64,000 nucleotides of DNA. Origin: Streptomyces shenzhenensis (GTDB lineage: Bacteria > Actinomycetota > Actinomycetes > Streptomycetales > Streptomycetaceae). Below are positions 62,360 through 64,000 of this stretch, piece after piece. How positions within the stretch are numbered: position 1 is the stretch's first letter; every line of letters starts with the position of its first letter. The notes under the pieces are model-generated. The model was not told where the DNA came from and did no database searches. It worked only from the letters and a program-made list of their open reading frames with translations. The position numbers and the translations under genes were made by a program. Where the stretch lies: assembly GCF_021462265.1 (NCBI RefSeq), contig NZ_JAJONF010000003.1:372001-436000 (forward strand). Direction: 5' to 3'.

Positions 62360-63727
62360 GTGGCTGTTGCTGATCTGTCGCAGATCGTGAAGGCGTACGA
62401 CGTGCGCGGAGTGGTCCCGGACCAGTGGGACGAGGCGCTCGCCGAGTTGTTCGGCGCCGCGTTCGTCCAGGTGACCGGTGCCGCCGCGATCGTCGTCGGC
62501 CACGACATGCGGCCCTCCTCACCCGGCCTGTCCCGCGCCTTCGGGCGCGGTGCGGCGGCCCGGGGCGTCGACGTCACCGAGATCGGCCTGTGCTCGACTG
62601 ACCAGCTGTACTACGCCTCGGGCGCCCTCGGCCTGCCCGGCGCGATGTTCACGGCCTCGCACAACCCGGCGCGGTACAACGGCATCAAGATGTGCCGCGC
62701 GGGAGCCGCGCCGGTGGGCCAGGACACGGGCCTGGCGGAGATCCGGGAGCTGGCCGAGCGGTGGTTGCGGGAGGGCGCCCCCGAGCCGGCCGCCACGCCG
62801 GGAACCGTCACCACCCGCGAGACGTTGCCGGACTACGCGGCCCACCTGCGCTCGCTCGTGGACCTGACCTCCATCCGCCCGTTGAAGGTCGTGGTCGACG
62901 CGGGCAACGGCATGGGCGGCCACACGGTCCCGACGGTCTTCGAGGGCCTGCCGCTGACGCTGGTCCCGATGTACTTCGAGCTGGACGGCACCTTCCCGAA
63001 CCACGAGGCCAACCCGCTCGACCCCGCCAACATCGTGGATCTCCAGCAGCGCGTGCGCGCCGAGTCCGCGGACCTGGGCCTGGCCTTCGACGGCGACGCG
63101 GACCGCTGCTTCGTCGTGGACCAGAACGGCGACCCGGTCTCCCCGTCGTCGATCACCGCCCTCGTCGCCGCGCGCGAGCTCGCGAGGAACGGCGGCAAGG
63201 GCACGGTCATCCACAACCTGATCACGTCCTGGACCGTCCCCGAGGTGGTCCGGGAGAACGGCGGCACCCCCGTCCGCACACGCGTCGGCCACTCCTTCAT
63301 CAAGGCCGAGATGGCGAAGTCCGGCGCGATCTTCGGCGGCGAGCACTCGGCCCACTACTACTTCAAGGACTTCTGGAACGCCGACACGGGCATGCTGGCC
63401 GCCCTGCACGTCCTCGCGGCCCTCGGCGGCCAGTCCGCGCCCCTCTCCTCCCTCGTCGCCCAGTACGACCGCTACACCGGCTCCGGCGAGATCAACTCCA
63501 CGGTCACCGACCAGCGGGCCAGCCTCGCCGCGATCCGCGCGGCCTACGGCGACCGCGACGACCTCACCCTCGACGACCTCGACGGTCTCACCGTCACCGC
63601 CGCCGACTGGTGGTTCAACGTCCGCCCCTCCAACACGGAACCGCTCCTGCGCCTGAACGCGGAGGCCAGGGACGAGGCGACGATGACGAAGATCCGGGAC
63701 GAGGTCCTGGCGATCATCAGAGGCTGA
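62360..63727 (+). CDS. manB: Phosphomannomutase / phosphoglucomutase
   Basis: The 455-residue alpha-D-phosphohexomutase has the phosphoserine loop GAMFTASHNPARYNG, the metal loop LAFDGDADRCFVVDQNGDPV, the sugar-binding GGEHSAHYYFKDFWNADTGM and the phosphate-binding RPSNTEPLLRLNAEA. It interconverts mannose-6- and mannose-1-phosphate, feeding the GDP-mannose enzyme at 49 kb. The start is GTG at 62360 with GGAGG upstream. The Trm112 gene follows after ~165 bases. Confidence 0.95.
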   Translation: MAVADLSQIVKAYDVRGVVPDQWDEALAELFGAAFVQVTGAAAIVVGHDMRPSSPGLSRAFGRGAAARGVDVTEIGLCSTDQLYYASGALGLPGAMFTASHNPARYNGIKMCRAGAAPVGQDTGLAEIRELAERWLREGAPEPAATPGTVTTRETLPDYAAHLRSLVDLTSIRPLKVVVDAGNGMGGHTVPTVFEGLPLTLVPMYFELDGTFPNHEANPLDPANIVDLQQRVRAESADLGLAFDGDADRCFVVDQNGDPVSPSSITALVAARELARNGGKGTVIHNLITSWTVPEVVRENGGTPVRTRVGHSFIKAEMAKSGAIFGGEHSAHYYFKDFWNADTGMLAALHVLAALGGQSAPLSSLVAQYDRYTGSGEINSTVTDQRASLAAIRAAYGDRDDLTLDDLDGLTVTAADWWFNVRPSNTEPLLRLNAEARDEATMTKIRDEVLAIIRG

Positions 63728-63892
63728 CCGAGGCCGGCCCGCACCTTCCCGCCACCCGGCCCGCCTCGCGGGGGGCGGAGTCACGGGCGGTCACTCCCGG
63801 CGGACGGCCACCGGGCACCGGCGGCCAGCCCAACCCACCCCACCGGCGGTAATCTGACCGCACGCGAACGTCCACCCCGAAGGGAACCCCCC

Positions 63893-64000
63893 ATGCCGCT
63901 CGAAGCCGGCCTCCTGGAGATCCTCGCCTGCCCGGCCTGCCACGCCGCCCTCAAGGAGCAGGACGCCGAGTTGATCTGCACCGGCCAGGACTGCGGCCTG
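63893..64000 (+). CDS. Trm112-family protein (3' truncated)
   Basis: The first 36 codons are present. The start MPLEAGLLEILACPACHAAL and the later CTGQDCG give the zinc-ribbon Cys pairs (CPAC, CTGQDC) of the Trm112/YcaR family of small proteins. The ATG at 63893 has AGGGA upstream. In S. coelicolor and mycobacteria the gene follows phosphomannomutase. The rest is beyond the window. Confidence 0.88.
   Translation, partial: MPLEAGLLEILACPACHAALKEQDAELICTGQDCGL

Noticed and set aside
1..64000. tRNA, rRNA, CRISPR arrays, prophage or transposase genes
   Set aside because: No cloverleaf-like sequence, spaced identical repeats, integrase or transposase motif was seen by eye; the only repeats are those listed. 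A tRNA scan was not possible.

Overview
The window is a 64 kb piece of a high-GC actinomycete chromosome, almost certainly Streptomyces. The signs are very high third-position GC, GTG/TTG starts, 4-bp ATGA/GTGA gene overlaps, a WhiB identical in form to the Streptomyces sporulation protein, F420 genes, many LytR-CpsA-Psr (LCP) proteins and Streptomyces-type interspersed repeats. From memory, unchecked, the gene order resembles the S. coelicolor region around whiB. No tRNA, rRNA, CRISPR array, IS element or prophage was seen.

Layout. 1-2.2 kb: the end of a cystathionine beta-synthase, a small membrane protein and a beta-carbonic-anhydrase-like protein lacking the active-site Arg. 2.8-5.2 kb: a divergent aromatic amino acid lyase with an altered cofactor triad, coupled to an RpiR/SIS regulator. 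5.2-8.0 kb: three Roadblock-type proteins and a DUF4388-like protein with no GTPase. 8.2-15.4 kb: a LysA-like decarboxylase divergent from a histidine-catabolic operon, hutU - M20 amidohydrolase - hutF - hutI, all but the last joined by overlaps. 15.4-17.8 kb: a SigB-family sigma factor with an anti-anti-sigma factor and a kinase-type anti-sigma factor. 18-22 kb: a cell-surface operon with two sortase-type proteins sharing a duplicated domain. 22-26.9 kb: peptide transporter, two-component system, GtrA protein. 27.1-31.3 kb: purK-purE, a renal-dipeptidase homologue and a metal-ligand-less paralogue of it.

31.3-41.2 kb: a 14-unit tandem repeat, paired VOC proteins divergent from a CGNR protein, a nucleotide-sugar dehydrogenase, an acyl-CoA dehydrogenase, a copper-storage protein, two LCPs, a thioesterase and a glycosyltransferase. 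41.4-49 kb: three more LCPs, a TIGR03089 protein and a peptidoglycan amidase. 49-64 kb: the conserved actinobacterial block NDP-sugar pyrophosphorylase - DNA glycosylase - fbiB - fbiA - cysteine dioxygenase - whiB - large glycosyltransferase - DUF5719 - metallopeptidase-like - DUF3499 - phosphomannomutase - Trm112. The theme of the right half is cell-envelope glycan supply and ligation, developmental control and F420.

The most interesting find is upstream of cysteine dioxygenase. A 30-codon ORF too short to be called routinely ends in RCSCCCLGC, has TTGACA at the right distance for a leaderless transcript starting on its own ATG, and is followed by a perfect terminator hairpin before the structural gene. 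This looks like cysteine-sensing attenuation of a cysteine-degrading enzyme. Other leads are three families that appear to have lost catalytic or ligand residues, interspersed repeats translated inside two genes, and a DNA motif shared by the hut operon and the divergent lyase gene.
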